Origin: DATBGO01 sp036558005
Lineage (GTDB): Bacteria > Actinomycetota > Actinomycetes > Streptosporangiales > Streptosporangiaceae
Direction of reading: 5' to 3'
DNA: 64,000 nt
Assembly: GCA_036558005.1 (NCBI GenBank)
Contig: DATBGO010000242.1
Location: forward strand, 1-64,000
Shown here: positions 16,525 to 24,167 of the stretch, piece after piece
Layout: each line of letters opens with the position of its first letter
How positions within the stretch are numbered: the first letter of the stretch is position 1
The notes under the pieces: model-generated
Databases searched by the model: none
What the model was told of the DNA's origin: nothing
What the model saw: the letters and a program-made list of their open reading frames with translations, nothing else
Translations under genes and position numbers: made by a program

Positions 16525-16553
16525 TGGTACGGCGTGGTACGGGCAGCTATACT
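16525..16553 (+). promoter_or_regulatory. vapBC promoter and paired TGGTAC operator
   Basis: Two copies of TGGTACGG start at 16525 and 16535 (10-bp period), followed by -10 TATACT (16548-16553) seven bases before the antitoxin GTG, which implies a leaderless transcript. Paired TGGTAC motifs also precede the Doc-type antitoxin (27756-27774). Confidence 0.55.
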
Positions 16554-16559
16554 GTCGCT

Positions 16560-16847
16560 GTGACGCGTCCTGATGACCGCCCGACCGATCTCAGCATCCG
16601 GCAGTTCGTGGCTGATTCCGGATCGGTCACGCGCGGTCTGCGCCAAGGCCATGCGTACACGCTTACGCTGAACGGCGAACCGCTGGCCAGCCTGATCCCG
16701 ATCAGGCGTCGTCAGGCTGTGCCCAAGGACGAAGTCCTGAGGATCTTCGCGTCTGCTCCGGTTATCGAGGTCGATGAGCTGCGCTCCGACCTGGACGCAG
16801 CAGTGGCTCAGGATCTGCGTGACCCGTACGAGGGAACAGGCAGGTGA
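16560..16847 (+). CDS. vapB: type II antitoxin, Phd/YefM-like
   Basis: 95 residues from GTG 16560. The N-terminal part (SIRQFVADSGSVTRGLRQGHAYTLTLNGEPLASLIPI) has the Phd/YefM DNA-binding layout, and the acidic C-terminus (VIEVDELRSDLDAAVAQDL) resembles a toxin-neutralising tail. Its stop overlaps the toxin start (GTGA, 16844-16847). Antitoxins of this class repress their own operon; the paired TGGTAC sites just upstream are the probable operator. The symbol reflects the pairing with VapC. Confidence 0.82.
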   Translation: MTRPDDRPTDLSIRQFVADSGSVTRGLRQGHAYTLTLNGEPLASLIPIRRRQAVPKDEVLRIFASAPVIEVDELRSDLDAAVAQDLRDPYEGTGR

Positions 16848-17266
16848 CCGTGCCTGAAGCCGGAGTTCTAGATACCAGCATCATCGCTGCTCTGGCGCTA
16901 TACGACTCCGCGGACCTACCTGACACGATCTTGATTACGGCGATAACGCTAGGGGAACTGTCCTACGGGCCACATGCCACTGATGATCCGCTGAAGCGGG
17001 CGGCACGTACTGCAGTTCTCCAGCATGTGGAGTCGACCTTCGAGCCGCTCCCATATGACCATCATGCGGCCAGGCTCTATGGCCAGATCTGCGCGGCTGT
17101 CCGGGCCGCGGGCCGTCAGCCCCGCAAGCGCGCTTCTGACCTGATGATCGCGGCGACAGCTGCCAGCAACGCATTGCCTCTCTACACCGCTAATCCCGGG
17201 GACTTCCTGGGAGCGGAGAGATTCACCGAGGTAATCGGCATCAAGGGACGACCGAACGACCTCTGA
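16844..17266 (+). CDS. vapC: type II toxin, PIN-domain ribonuclease
   Basis: 140 residues with the PIN-domain acidic residues in place: Asp10 (GVLDTSIIAAL), Glu38 (ITLGELSYG), Asp99 (KRASDLMIAATA) and an Asp in the terminal TANPGDF motif. VapC toxins cleave tRNA or rRNA with Mg2+ and are held inactive by VapB. It overlaps the antitoxin gene by 4 bp, the usual coupling. Everything needed for activity appears intact. Confidence 0.93.
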   Translation: MTVPEAGVLDTSIIAALALYDSADLPDTILITAITLGELSYGPHATDDPLKRAARTAVLQHVESTFEPLPYDHHAARLYGQICAAVRAAGRQPRKRASDLMIAATAASNALPLYTANPGDFLGAERFTEVIGIKGRPNDL

Positions 17267-17511
17267 ATCGCACCGCAGGGCGGACCCCGGTTACGGTTCC
17301 ACCGTCCTCGGCCGGCTGCCGATCGGGCAGAAGTGAGACCGGTACGTGATCAGCGGCCTCTGGTGGACGGTCTGGCCGCCCGATACAGTCCTGATCAACT
17401 CGCGGTTTACGCAGGTCAGACGAGGGTCGGCCGTGGGCGCCAGGGTGGCCGCGGGCGCGCAGGACGGGCCGGGCCCGGGCCGGCGGCCTGGCTGGCTCGC
17501 AGGGAGTGGTT

Positions 17512-17745
17512 ATGGATCCGATGTCGCCTGATCCGGCCGGGTCAGACATCCCGCCTGACAACTGGGACGGCCTCATCGCCAGGCGCCGCAGGGTCAGAAT
17601 CATCCTGAACTGGTCTGTTGCGGAGAGCGTCGTCTATGCGATTGGCGTTCTGCTCTATTACACGAATCACCACGGTGTGGGCCTGGCGGTCATCATCACT
17701 GGCTTCGCCGGGACAATTCCGCTGCTGGTCTATTCAAGGAAATAG
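17512..17745 (+). CDS. small two-helix membrane protein
   Basis: 77 residues from ATG 17512, chosen over GTG 17506 because AGGGAG sits 5 bp before the ATG. After an acidic/proline start and a basic IARRRRVRI patch there are two membrane helices (NWSVAESVVYAIGVLLYY and GVGLAVIITGFAGTIPLLVY). It ends 4 bp before the U32-like gene and its end supplies that gene's ribosome site (AAGGAAATAGG), so the two are co-transcribed. Function unknown. Confidence 0.65.
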   Translation: MDPMSPDPAGSDIPPDNWDGLIARRRRVRIILNWSVAESVVYAIGVLLYYTNHHGVGLAVIITGFAGTIPLLVYSRK

Positions 17746-17749
17746 GTAC

Positions 17750-18697
17750 ATGAACGGTTCGGACCCGAGCACGTCGGCGCAGCTGCTCGCCAAGCTAGGC
17801 CTGCCGCCGCAGGACCCGGTCCCGGCCCCGCGTTCCGCGCTGAGGTTCGCGGACGGATCGGCGTACCGGTTCGAGATACCGAGCACCGAGGGCCCGGCCT
17901 GCCTGTCCGCGGCGCTGGCAGCCGCCGCGGACCTGGACGTGCCCGTCCACCGGTTCTCGCAGGGCAGCGGCGTGTTCATGCTCACCGACGCGGAGCTGGA
18001 CGCGATGGCCGGCACCGCTGCCGAGGCCGGCGTGGAGCTCTCCCTGTTCGCCCGCCCGGCCGCGGGCTGGGACACCTCGGCTACCGCGGTCGCGGCTAGC
18101 GGCGGCGCCCTGTTCAGCGCGGCCCGCGGCACCAGCCAGCTGCGTTACGTGCTCGACGACATCGTCCGCGCGGCCGGCCACGGCATCCGCAGCGTCCTGA
18201 TCGCGGACCTGGGCGTGCTCGCGTCCTTCAGCCGGCTCCGCGAGCTGGGTGACCTGCCAGCCAGCATGCAGGCCAAGGTGTCGGTGATGCTTCCCGCGGC
18301 CAACCCGGCCACGGCCCGGATCCTGGTCGAGCACGGCGCGAACACGCTCAACCTGCCGCCCGACCTCAGCATCAGCCAGATCGCGGCCATCCGCGCGGTC
18401 GTGCCCGTGCCGATCGACATGTACATCGAAGCACCAGATGGCCTGGGCGGATTCGTCCGGCACCACGAGACCGCGGAGCTCATCGCGGCGGCAGCCCCCG
18501 TCTACGTGAAGCTCGGACTGCGCAACGCCCCGGACATCTATCCGTCCGGCACTCACCTGGAGCCGACCGCGATCGCGCTCAGCCGGGAACGGGTCCGCCG
18601 GGCCCGGCTCGTGCTCGAACTGCTGCGGCGATCTGGCGTTCCCGCTCCGCTGACGGGCACGAAGCCGCCAGATCTCGCCGTGCCAGAGCCCGCCTGA
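17750..18697 (+). CDS. U32 peptidase-like TIM-barrel protein
   Basis: 315 residues. The segment VPIDMYIEAPDGLGGFVRHHE...VYVKLGLRNAPDIYPSGTHLE is the hallmark I recall from actinobacterial proteins annotated U32-peptidase-like. The body has alternating beta/alpha segments of a TIM barrel (VLIADLGVLASF, AKVSVMLPAANPATARILVEHGANTLNLPPDLS). U32 members act in collagenolysis or RNA/ubiquinone hydroxylation; this short form's reaction is unknown. It is second gene after the small membrane protein. Family assignment moderate. Confidence 0.65.
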   Translation: MNGSDPSTSAQLLAKLGLPPQDPVPAPRSALRFADGSAYRFEIPSTEGPACLSAALAAAADLDVPVHRFSQGSGVFMLTDAELDAMAGTAAEAGVELSLFARPAAGWDTSATAVAASGGALFSAARGTSQLRYVLDDIVRAAGHGIRSVLIADLGVLASFSRLRELGDLPASMQAKVSVMLPAANPATARILVEHGANTLNLPPDLSISQIAAIRAVVPVPIDMYIEAPDGLGGFVRHHETAELIAAAAPVYVKLGLRNAPDIYPSGTHLEPTAIALSRERVRRARLVLELLRRSGVPAPLTGTKPPDLAVPEPA

Positions 18698-18701
18698 AGC
18701 C

Positions 18702-19307
18702 TCAGGTCCAGGCGGCCAGGGTGATGCCGTTAGCGGTCCCGCCGCCGGGCGTGACAACGAACCTGGCCATCCCGCCGGTCGCGAGATCGGCGCCGGGGTC
18801 TGGCAGCCCGGTCAGGGCCGGCACAGCCGCCCGGACGCTGGCGCCGTGCGCGACGACAACGGCGTCGTCATCACCGGCTAGCTCAGCGACGGTCCGCAGG
18901 GCGCGGCCGATCCGGCCGGCCAGCTCGTGCCCGGACTCCCCCCCGGGGAAGCGCTGGCCGAGCTGCCCGCACCGCCATCCGGCCAGGATCGCGTCGTAGG
19001 TCTGCCACGCGGTGTCATCGTTGCGGCCGTCCAGGTCGCCCACATTGACCTCGCGCAGGTCCTCCAGTTCCGCCCGGACCGGCAACCGCAGCCGGGCCGA
19101 GACGATCTGCGCGGTCTGCCGCGCCCGCCGCAGCGGAGAGCACACCAGCAGGCCGTAGCGGTGCCCGGAAGCGCTCAGGGTCCCGGCGAGCTGCCCGGCC
19201 TGCGCGATGCCCCGGTCGGTCAGGTCACCGTCGAAGACCCGATAGGAGAACCGGCGCGACACGTTCGCGACATTCTCACCGTGCCGGGCCCAGTGCACCA
19301 CCGTCAT
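18702..19307 (-). CDS. histidine phosphatase family protein
   Basis: 201 residues. Catalytic loop ARHGE with His9, the Arg of SPLRRARQTA, the acid-base Glu region LREVNVGDLDGR, and the second His in VVVAHGAS are all present, so it should be an active phosphoglycerate-mutase-like phosphatase. Members dephosphorylate sugar phosphates, nucleotides or cobamide intermediates; no neighbour narrows this. It is convergent with the U32-like gene (5-bp gap) and starts at ATG 19307. Confidence 0.92.
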   Translation of the reverse strand: MTVVHWARHGENVANVSRRFSYRVFDGDLTDRGIAQAGQLAGTLSASGHRYGLLVCSPLRRARQTAQIVSARLRLPVRAELEDLREVNVGDLDGRNDDTAWQTYDAILAGWRCGQLGQRFPGGESGHELAGRIGRALRTVAELAGDDDAVVVAHGASVRAAVPALTGLPDPGADLATGGMARFVVTPGGGTANGITLAAWT

Positions 19308-19449
19308 GATCGCTGTCGCGCCGTCACCGGTTCCAGCCGCATTCCGCCCACCTTAGGCGGTTCGCATCGGCAGTGGGGAAAGGGGGCGCCGGATAGGCAA
19401 GGCGGCGCGGCATGCTGAAGGCCGGCGACTCTCGCTAAGCTCTCCTTCG

Positions 19450-20226
19450 GTGGACATTGACATCCCAGCTAGCCAGGCCGAGCACACGCTGCGAACACGT
19501 GAGGCATACGACCGGCTGGCGGCAGTCTGGTCGTCGACCACCGACGAAGGGCCATTCAACGGCCTGCTAGAGCGGCCCGCTCTGCGGGCGCTGGTGCCCG
19601 GCAACTTGCGGGGCGCCGTGGTGCTGGACGCTGGCTGCGGATCCGGGGCGCAGGCGCAGTGGCTGCTGGGGCAGGGCGCCGACATCGTCGCCATCGACAT
19701 CAGCCCCCGGATGATCGAGGAAGCTGAGCGCCGCTGCGCCGGACGCGGCCGGTTCCTGGTCGCTGACCTGGCCAGCCCGCTGCCGCTGGAGCCCGGATCG
19801 CTCGACGGCATTACCTGTTCCCTCGCGCTGCACTACGTCGCAGACTGGAGCGTTCCGCTGCGGTCGTTCGCCTCAGCCCTGCGGCCCGGCGGCTGGGCCG
19901 TCATCTCCGTGGATCACCCGTTCGGGCCGGGCGGCCCCGGCCAGCGGGGTGGCTACTTCGACACCGAGCTGGTATCCGATACCTGGCGCAAGGCTGATGT
20001 GGAAGTGACGCAGCACTTCTGGCGCAGGCCGCTGGCGGCTGCCCTCGGCGCATTCGCGGACGCCGGGTTCAGGGTGGACCGGGTCGCCGAGCCACAGCCC
20101 TCAGCGCAGGCACTGCGGCTCTTCCCAGACGATCTCAGTGCTTTCGTCGGAGTACCGCTGTTCATCGTTTACCGGCTGTGGCTTCAGCCGCAGCGAACCG
20201 GTGGAGGTCGAGCTGACGCCTGGTGA
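19450..20226 (+). CDS. class I SAM-dependent methyltransferase
   Basis: 258 residues from GTG 19450. Motif I VVLDAGCGSGAQAQWL near residue 57, AIDISPRMIEEAE, SLDGITCSLALHYVADW and ALRPGGWAVISVDHP form a complete Methyltransf_11 domain. The C-terminal 80 residues (DTWRKADVEVTQHFWRRPLAAALGAFADAGF) match stand-alone small-molecule methyltransferases. It is divergent from the histidine phosphatase gene. Substrate unknown. Confidence 0.9.
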   Translation: MDIDIPASQAEHTLRTREAYDRLAAVWSSTTDEGPFNGLLERPALRALVPGNLRGAVVLDAGCGSGAQAQWLLGQGADIVAIDISPRMIEEAERRCAGRGRFLVADLASPLPLEPGSLDGITCSLALHYVADWSVPLRSFASALRPGGWAVISVDHPFGPGGPGQRGGYFDTELVSDTWRKADVEVTQHFWRRPLAAALGAFADAGFRVDRVAEPQPSAQALRLFPDDLSAFVGVPLFIVYRLWLQPQRTGGGRADAW

Positions 20227-20302
20227 TGTGGTCGAACTACGGTGCGTGCCTGATTCGGCAGGCATCGACCCAGACAATTACATCGAGCTGACGCGGGCCT
20301 GA
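20201..20302 (+). CDS. 33-residue ORF or gene fragment
   Basis: GTG 20201 to TGA 20302 encodes VEVELTPGDVVELRCVPDS... ending IELTRA, overlapping the methyltransferase end in another frame. The composition (amphipathic beta-strand pattern, CVPDSAGIDPDNY turn) looks protein-like, reminiscent of the C-terminal tail of a larger protein. There is no ribosome site. It is either a tiny gene or the end of a decayed gene. Confidence 0.3.
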   Translation: MEVELTPGDVVELRCVPDSAGIDPDNYIELTRA

Positions 20303-20436
20303 GAGTCAGCCTGCTCGGTAAGTCCTTTGCGCCTATTAGGGCAGCTGTAGATCGTGACCTGTTAGGGAGGGTGCCGTGTTTTGCTGCCCGCCGCGCCATT
20401 CCGGGAAGGTGTGGCTCTGCTGAAGGGTGCGGTTGA

Positions 20437-20907
20437 TCAGGTCTGCCTCGCCCATGTGAGTGCCTGGTCGACGGCTTCTCGTGTCAAGCCGGTGGCGGGT
20501 GCGACCGGGATGAGGAGGGTGGGCTCGTGGCGGCCTGTACTCCATGTCCAGGCCTCAGCGGGGTGGAGGTCGTCGATCCAGACGGCCGGGCGCTGCCTGG
20601 CGAACTGGGCGATCGGGGGTACCTTGTCGCGGGGCTGGAACGGGGGCGAGGGCATGGTGACCACCGGGAGTGCCGCGATCCCCAGGAGAGGGGCCAGCAG
20701 GCGGTTGGCGTCATCATTCCAGGCCGTGGCCCAGGCGACGTCGAAGACATGCTGGAACTCGCTGATCCATTCCCCGTGCGCCTGGCACAGGCGAACCGGA
20801 TCTTCCCCGGGGAACAGGTCGTATTCGGTGAACCCTTCCGGGCATTTCACGGTGCCGTAGGGATTGAGGACGCCATCGACATCGAGCAGCAGAGCGGGCC
20901 GCGGCAT
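20437..20907 (-). CDS. HAD-like secondary-structure protein/hydrolase
   Basis: 156 residues starting MPRPALLLDVDGVLNP, the HAD motif I with both Asp residues, followed by a long insertion and the late acidic motif AVWIDDLHPAEAW. Members of this short actinobacterial group are annotated as HAD-domain proteins of unknown substrate; the pairing of DVDGVLNP with WIDD suggests a phosphatase-type active site. It is flanked by palindrome-rich intergenic DNA on its 5' side. Confidence 0.8.
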   Translation of the reverse strand: MPRPALLLDVDGVLNPYGTVKCPEGFTEYDLFPGEDPVRLCQAHGEWISEFQHVFDVAWATAWNDDANRLLAPLLGIAALPVVTMPSPPFQPRDKVPPIAQFARQRPAVWIDDLHPAEAWTWSTGRHEPTLLIPVAPATGLTREAVDQALTWARQT

Positions 20908-21006
20908 CTGTCCAGTATGGACACGACCTCCTGTGGCGGGGAGCAGAGCCGGAGTCGCCGTTGCCGATCACTGCGCGCAGAGTGAGGATGGCTTCGGCGG
21001 CGTCCA

Positions 21007-21053
21007 GCCCCGGGGGCCGTAGCCCCGCCCGGGGATCCCCGGTTCCCCGGGCC
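21007..21053. repeat. palindrome-rich GC element
   Basis: Contains CCGGGGATCCCCGG (21029-21042, perfect 14-bp palindrome) nested among CCCCGGGGGC and CCCCGGG runs that can pair in several ways. It lies in the 240-bp gap between the HAD gene and the STAND gene. No terminator T-tract. A related hairpin is at 11163-11192. Confidence 0.5.
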
Positions 21054-21147
21054 TCAGGAGCCTCCTGATCATGGACCGGCTGACGGCGCCGGCCCTGCCA
21101 CCCCTGCCACCCCTGCCGTGCGAGTACAGACCGCCGGAGTAGGCCGG

Positions 21148-23418
21148 TCAGCTGTGCGATCGAGACACTTCGAGATTCTCGAGGGCTACCTTCTCGCGCT
21201 CGTAGTCCCCGGTCTCCCGGAAGATCGCGATGGCGTCCTGAAGGGCGATGATGGCCTCCTCGAACCGCCCCAGCCCTTGCAGGGCGAGGCCGAGGTTACC
21301 CAGCGTCATGCCCTCCCCGTGGCGGTCCCCGGTTTCCCGGTAGATCTCGGCGGCGGCCTGGTGGCTGGTGATGGCGTCCTCGAATCGCCCCACCTGCCGC
21401 AACGCGAGGCCGAGATTGTTCAGCGCCGTGCCTTCGCCGTGGCGGTCCTCGGTTTCCCGGTAGATCTCGGCGGCGGCCTGGTGGGCGGTGACGGCGTCCT
21501 CGAACCGCCGCACCTCTTGTAGCGCAGAGCCGAGGTTGTTCAGCGCTATGCCTTCGCCGTGGCGGTCCCCGGTCTCCCGGTGGGTCGCCACGGCGTTCCA
21601 ATGCGCGGTGATGGCGTCCTCGAGCCGTCCCACCTCCCGCAGGGCAATACCGAGGTTGTTCAGAGCCCTGCCCTCGCGGTGGCGGTCCCCGGTTTCCCGG
21701 TAGATCTCGGCGGCGTCCTGGTGGACGATGATGGCCTGCCCGAACCGCCGCACCTGCTGCAGGGCGATGCCCAGGTTGTCCAGCGCCGTCCCTTCGCTGT
21801 GGCGGCCCCTGGCTTCCCGGAAGATCGCGGCGGCGTCCTGGAGGGCGGTGATGGCCTCCTCGAACCGCCGTACCTTCCGCAGGGCAATACCGAGGTTGTT
21901 CAGCACTGCGGCCTCACGAGCCTGGTCGCTGAGGCTGCGGGCGGCTTCTCGGCTGATGGTCAGGACGCTGATCCAATCGTCGAACCTCCGCCGCCAGGAC
22001 AAGTACTCGCTCATGTTCAGGGGCAGGGTGAGCGCGATCTGGTCCCGGCCGGTGGTTGCGGCGGTGGTGACGGCGGCGATCAGGCTGGGACGCTCAGCAT
22101 CCAGCCAGGCCAGGGCGTCCTGGCGGCTAGTGAACCCGGCAGGCACCGGCATCCCTGGCAGCGCCCGCAGGTGCGCATCCGCCGCTTCGGTCCGGGCGGC
22201 ATAGTAGTCAAGGAGCCGGCCGAGGGCCTGTTCTCGTTCCGTGGTCTGGCCGCCGGGCTGGGGGAGCTGGCCAGCGTACAGGCGCAGCAGATCATGCATC
22301 TGCCACCGCCCCGCTACCCCAGTGGCCTCGACCAGGTGCGCCTTGGCGAGCTGGCTCAGGAGCTTGCGGGTGTCAGGGCCGGGCAGGCCGGCCAGGGCGG
22401 CGGCGGCCGCTGTTGACAGATCGGTCCCGGGGCTGTGGGGTAGCAGCCGGAACAGCCGCGCCGTATCGTCGCCCAGCTGCCGGCAGGACAGCTCGAACGC
22501 GGCCGCCACCGACGGCGCACTGGTCCCGCTGCCGTCGTCGTACCGTAGCGCCTCCAGGCGGTGTTTCTCATCACCCAGTTCGCTGGCCAGGTCCCCGACG
22601 GTGAGGCTCTGGTCGGCGGCCAGCAGCGCCGCGGTGATCCGCAGCGCCAGCGGCAGCCCCCCGCACGCCGCCGCCAGGCGCTCGGCAGCTGCAGGATCAC
22701 CAGTGATCCGGTCGTCGGCCGGCCGTGCATCGCGCAGCGCCTGATCCAGTACCCGCACCGCCGCGCCGGTGCCTAGGACGGTGACGTCCAGCAGCCGGGC
22801 GCCCAGCCCGGCCAGGGTGTGCCGGGAGGTGACGATGACCCGGTGCGGCCCCGGCCCTGGCAGCACCGGCCGCACCTGCGCCTCGGAAGAGGCGTTGTCG
22901 GCGATCACCAGCACCGGGCCGCTGATCCCCGCCAGCGCCGACCGGTACAGCCCCGTCCGCTCCTCCACCCCCGGCGGGACGTGCTCGCCCGCCACGCCCA
23001 GCGCGCGCAGCAGGGCATCCAGTGCCTGCCCGGGCTGCACCGGTGCCGGGTCATACCCGTGCAGGTCAATGAACAAGATCCCGCCGGGGAACCAGCCCGC
23101 CCGGCGGGCGGCGTGCCCGGCCCGGATCGCCAGCGCGGTCTTGCCCACCCCGGCCAGCCCCGCCACCGCCGACACCACCACCGCACCCCCCGCACCGGAG
23201 GGGGTCAGCAGCGCGGTGATCTGGGCGAGCTCGCCGTCGCGGCCGGTGAACCCCGGATCCAGCGGCGGCAGCTGATCCAGCGCCACCGGCGCCGGCCGGG
23301 CTGGCGCGTGGATCACGTTCCCGATATGCAGGCCGTGAATGTTCTGGGCCTGCACCACCGGCCCGTGCTGCGCACCGCCGCTGATGACGTTCCCGGCGCT
23401 ATCGCCCAGGGCCGTCAT
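21148..23418 (-). CDS. STAND NTPase (NB-ARC) with C-terminal TPR array
   Basis: 756 residues. Residues 9-33 hold the short glycine/His segment NVISGGAQHGPVVQAQNIHG. An NB-ARC module follows, with P-loop GLAGVGKT (87-94), Walker B-like VLVIADNAS, sensor VIVTSRH and the GGLPLALRITA motif; a winged-helix region lies near MHDLLRLYAGQ. Residues 500-750 are six or more 40-residue TPRs (NNLGIALREVGRLEDAITAH). It resembles AfsR without the SARP DNA-binding and transcription-activation domains. STAND proteins oligomerise on sensing a ligand. It overlaps the upstream partner gene by 4 bp, so the two are co-translated. Confidence 0.9.
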   Translation of the reverse strand: MTALGDSAGNVISGGAQHGPVVQAQNIHGLHIGNVIHAPARPAPVALDQLPPLDPGFTGRDGELAQITALLTPSGAGGAVVVSAVAGLAGVGKTALAIRAGHAARRAGWFPGGILFIDLHGYDPAPVQPGQALDALLRALGVAGEHVPPGVEERTGLYRSALAGISGPVLVIADNASSEAQVRPVLPGPGPHRVIVTSRHTLAGLGARLLDVTVLGTGAAVRVLDQALRDARPADDRITGDPAAAERLAAACGGLPLALRITAALLAADQSLTVGDLASELGDEKHRLEALRYDDGSGTSAPSVAAAFELSCRQLGDDTARLFRLLPHSPGTDLSTAAAAALAGLPGPDTRKLLSQLAKAHLVEATGVAGRWQMHDLLRLYAGQLPQPGGQTTEREQALGRLLDYYAARTEAADAHLRALPGMPVPAGFTSRQDALAWLDAERPSLIAAVTTAATTGRDQIALTLPLNMSEYLSWRRRFDDWISVLTISREAARSLSDQAREAAVLNNLGIALRKVRRFEEAITALQDAAAIFREARGRHSEGTALDNLGIALQQVRRFGQAIIVHQDAAEIYRETGDRHREGRALNNLGIALREVGRLEDAITAHWNAVATHRETGDRHGEGIALNNLGSALQEVRRFEDAVTAHQAAAEIYRETEDRHGEGTALNNLGLALRQVGRFEDAITSHQAAAEIYRETGDRHGEGMTLGNLGLALQGLGRFEEAIIALQDAIAIFRETGDYEREKVALENLEVSRSHS
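21190..21910. repeat. 120-bp tandem repeats encoding TPRs
   Basis: Six imperfect 120-bp units can be followed in the DNA by the recurring strings GAGGTTGTTCAGCGC and CGGTAGATCTCGGCGGCGGC. High nucleotide identity between units suggests recent duplication or gene conversion, so repeat number may vary between strains. Confidence 0.8.
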
Positions 23419-23855
23419 TCCGCGGTACCAGGCTCAGACGGCGGGGGAGCCGGCGGTGTGGCCACACCGAAGGTGATGTTGGTGAAGGTCTGGCCCTGAA
23501 GCACCGGGCCGTGCTGGGTGCCGCCGCTGATCGTGTTCGTGACCGTCGTCTGGACCTGGGCCCGGACCGGGGCGGCCTGCTCCCACCAGTCGCGCAACTC
23601 CCGGCCGAACCCCTCATCCGCGGCCGCCCGCGCCAGCAGGACGGTCGCCAGTGCCACCGCCCGCTCCTGGTCACGCGGGGCCTGCTGCAGCGCCGCCAGC
23701 TCCGGCGTGCCCAGCGACCCCGCCACGGCAGCCCGCTCCGCAGCTGGCTTGCGGCGCACCAGCGACACCACCCGCCCCCACAACTGGCCGCCCACCGCCT
23801 CACCCACCCCGGTGACAAGCGCCAGTAAAACCGCGCCGACCGTAGCCGGATCCAT
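23415..23855 (-). CDS. small partner protein of the STAND NTPase
   Basis: 146 residues from ATG 23855 (GGGGGTCGG site 5 bp away). The N-terminus (MDPATVGAVLLALVTGVGEAVGGQLW) is a hydrophobic/amphipathic helix that could associate with membrane; the middle is an Ala/Arg/Glu-rich helical region. Residues around 110-130 (TNTISGGTQHGPVLQGQTFTNITFG) share the ISGGxQHGPVxQ motif with the STAND protein's N-terminus. Its TGA overlaps the STAND ATG. A shared motif in coupled genes suggests the two assemble through it. No known domain name can be given. Confidence 0.75.
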   Translation of the reverse strand: MDPATVGAVLLALVTGVGEAVGGQLWGRVVSLVRRKPAAERAAVAGSLGTPELAALQQAPRDQERAVALATVLLARAAADEGFGRELRDWWEQAAPVRAQVQTTVTNTISGGTQHGPVLQGQTFTNITFGVATPPAPPPSEPGTAE

Positions 23856-24133
23856 CCGACCCCCAGACATCACGGAACTAGCCGGCATTCTCCCACGCGA
23901 AACGAGCGTGCGGTCGACCGGAACCGGGGGCGCCAGCTGCTGGTGCACTCGGGCAACCTCGCCCTGCTGGCGCTGCTGACCTCCGTCGTGCTCCTGAACG
24001 AGAATCCCCCGGCCAATCCCGGCGGGAGCCTGGACCACAGTGCTCAGCGGCGCCCGAACCCCGATTCGCCCGCTGGGTGGACCTGGCCGCATGCCAGGCA
24101 CGACGACTGGTGAGCACATAGACCATCAAGTGC
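23856..24133. other. intergenic region between STAND pair and trp operon, no gene seen
   Basis: About 280 bp separating divergent operons. Open frames here lack ribosome sites and family resemblance. It should hold the STAND operon promoter, which I could not define. Confidence 0.5.
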
Positions 24134-24162
24134 TACTCTTCTAGAACACTAGAAGATAGGAG
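24134..24162 (+). promoter_or_regulatory. promoter/operator of the trpBA-gntR operon
   Basis: TCTTCTAG-AACA-CTAGAAGA (24137-24156) is a perfect 8-bp inverted repeat with a 4-bp spacer. It overlaps a possible -10 TACTCT (24134-24139) and ends 3 bp before the GGAG ribosome site (24159-24162). Position and symmetry fit a GntR/HutC-type repressor site; the operon's own third gene encodes such a regulator. Confidence 0.7.
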
Positions 24163-24167
24163 TCGTG

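Noticed and set aside
20340..20436. Possible transposon end near the HAD gene
   Set aside because: AT-richer sequence but no inverted terminal repeat, target duplication or transposase frame.
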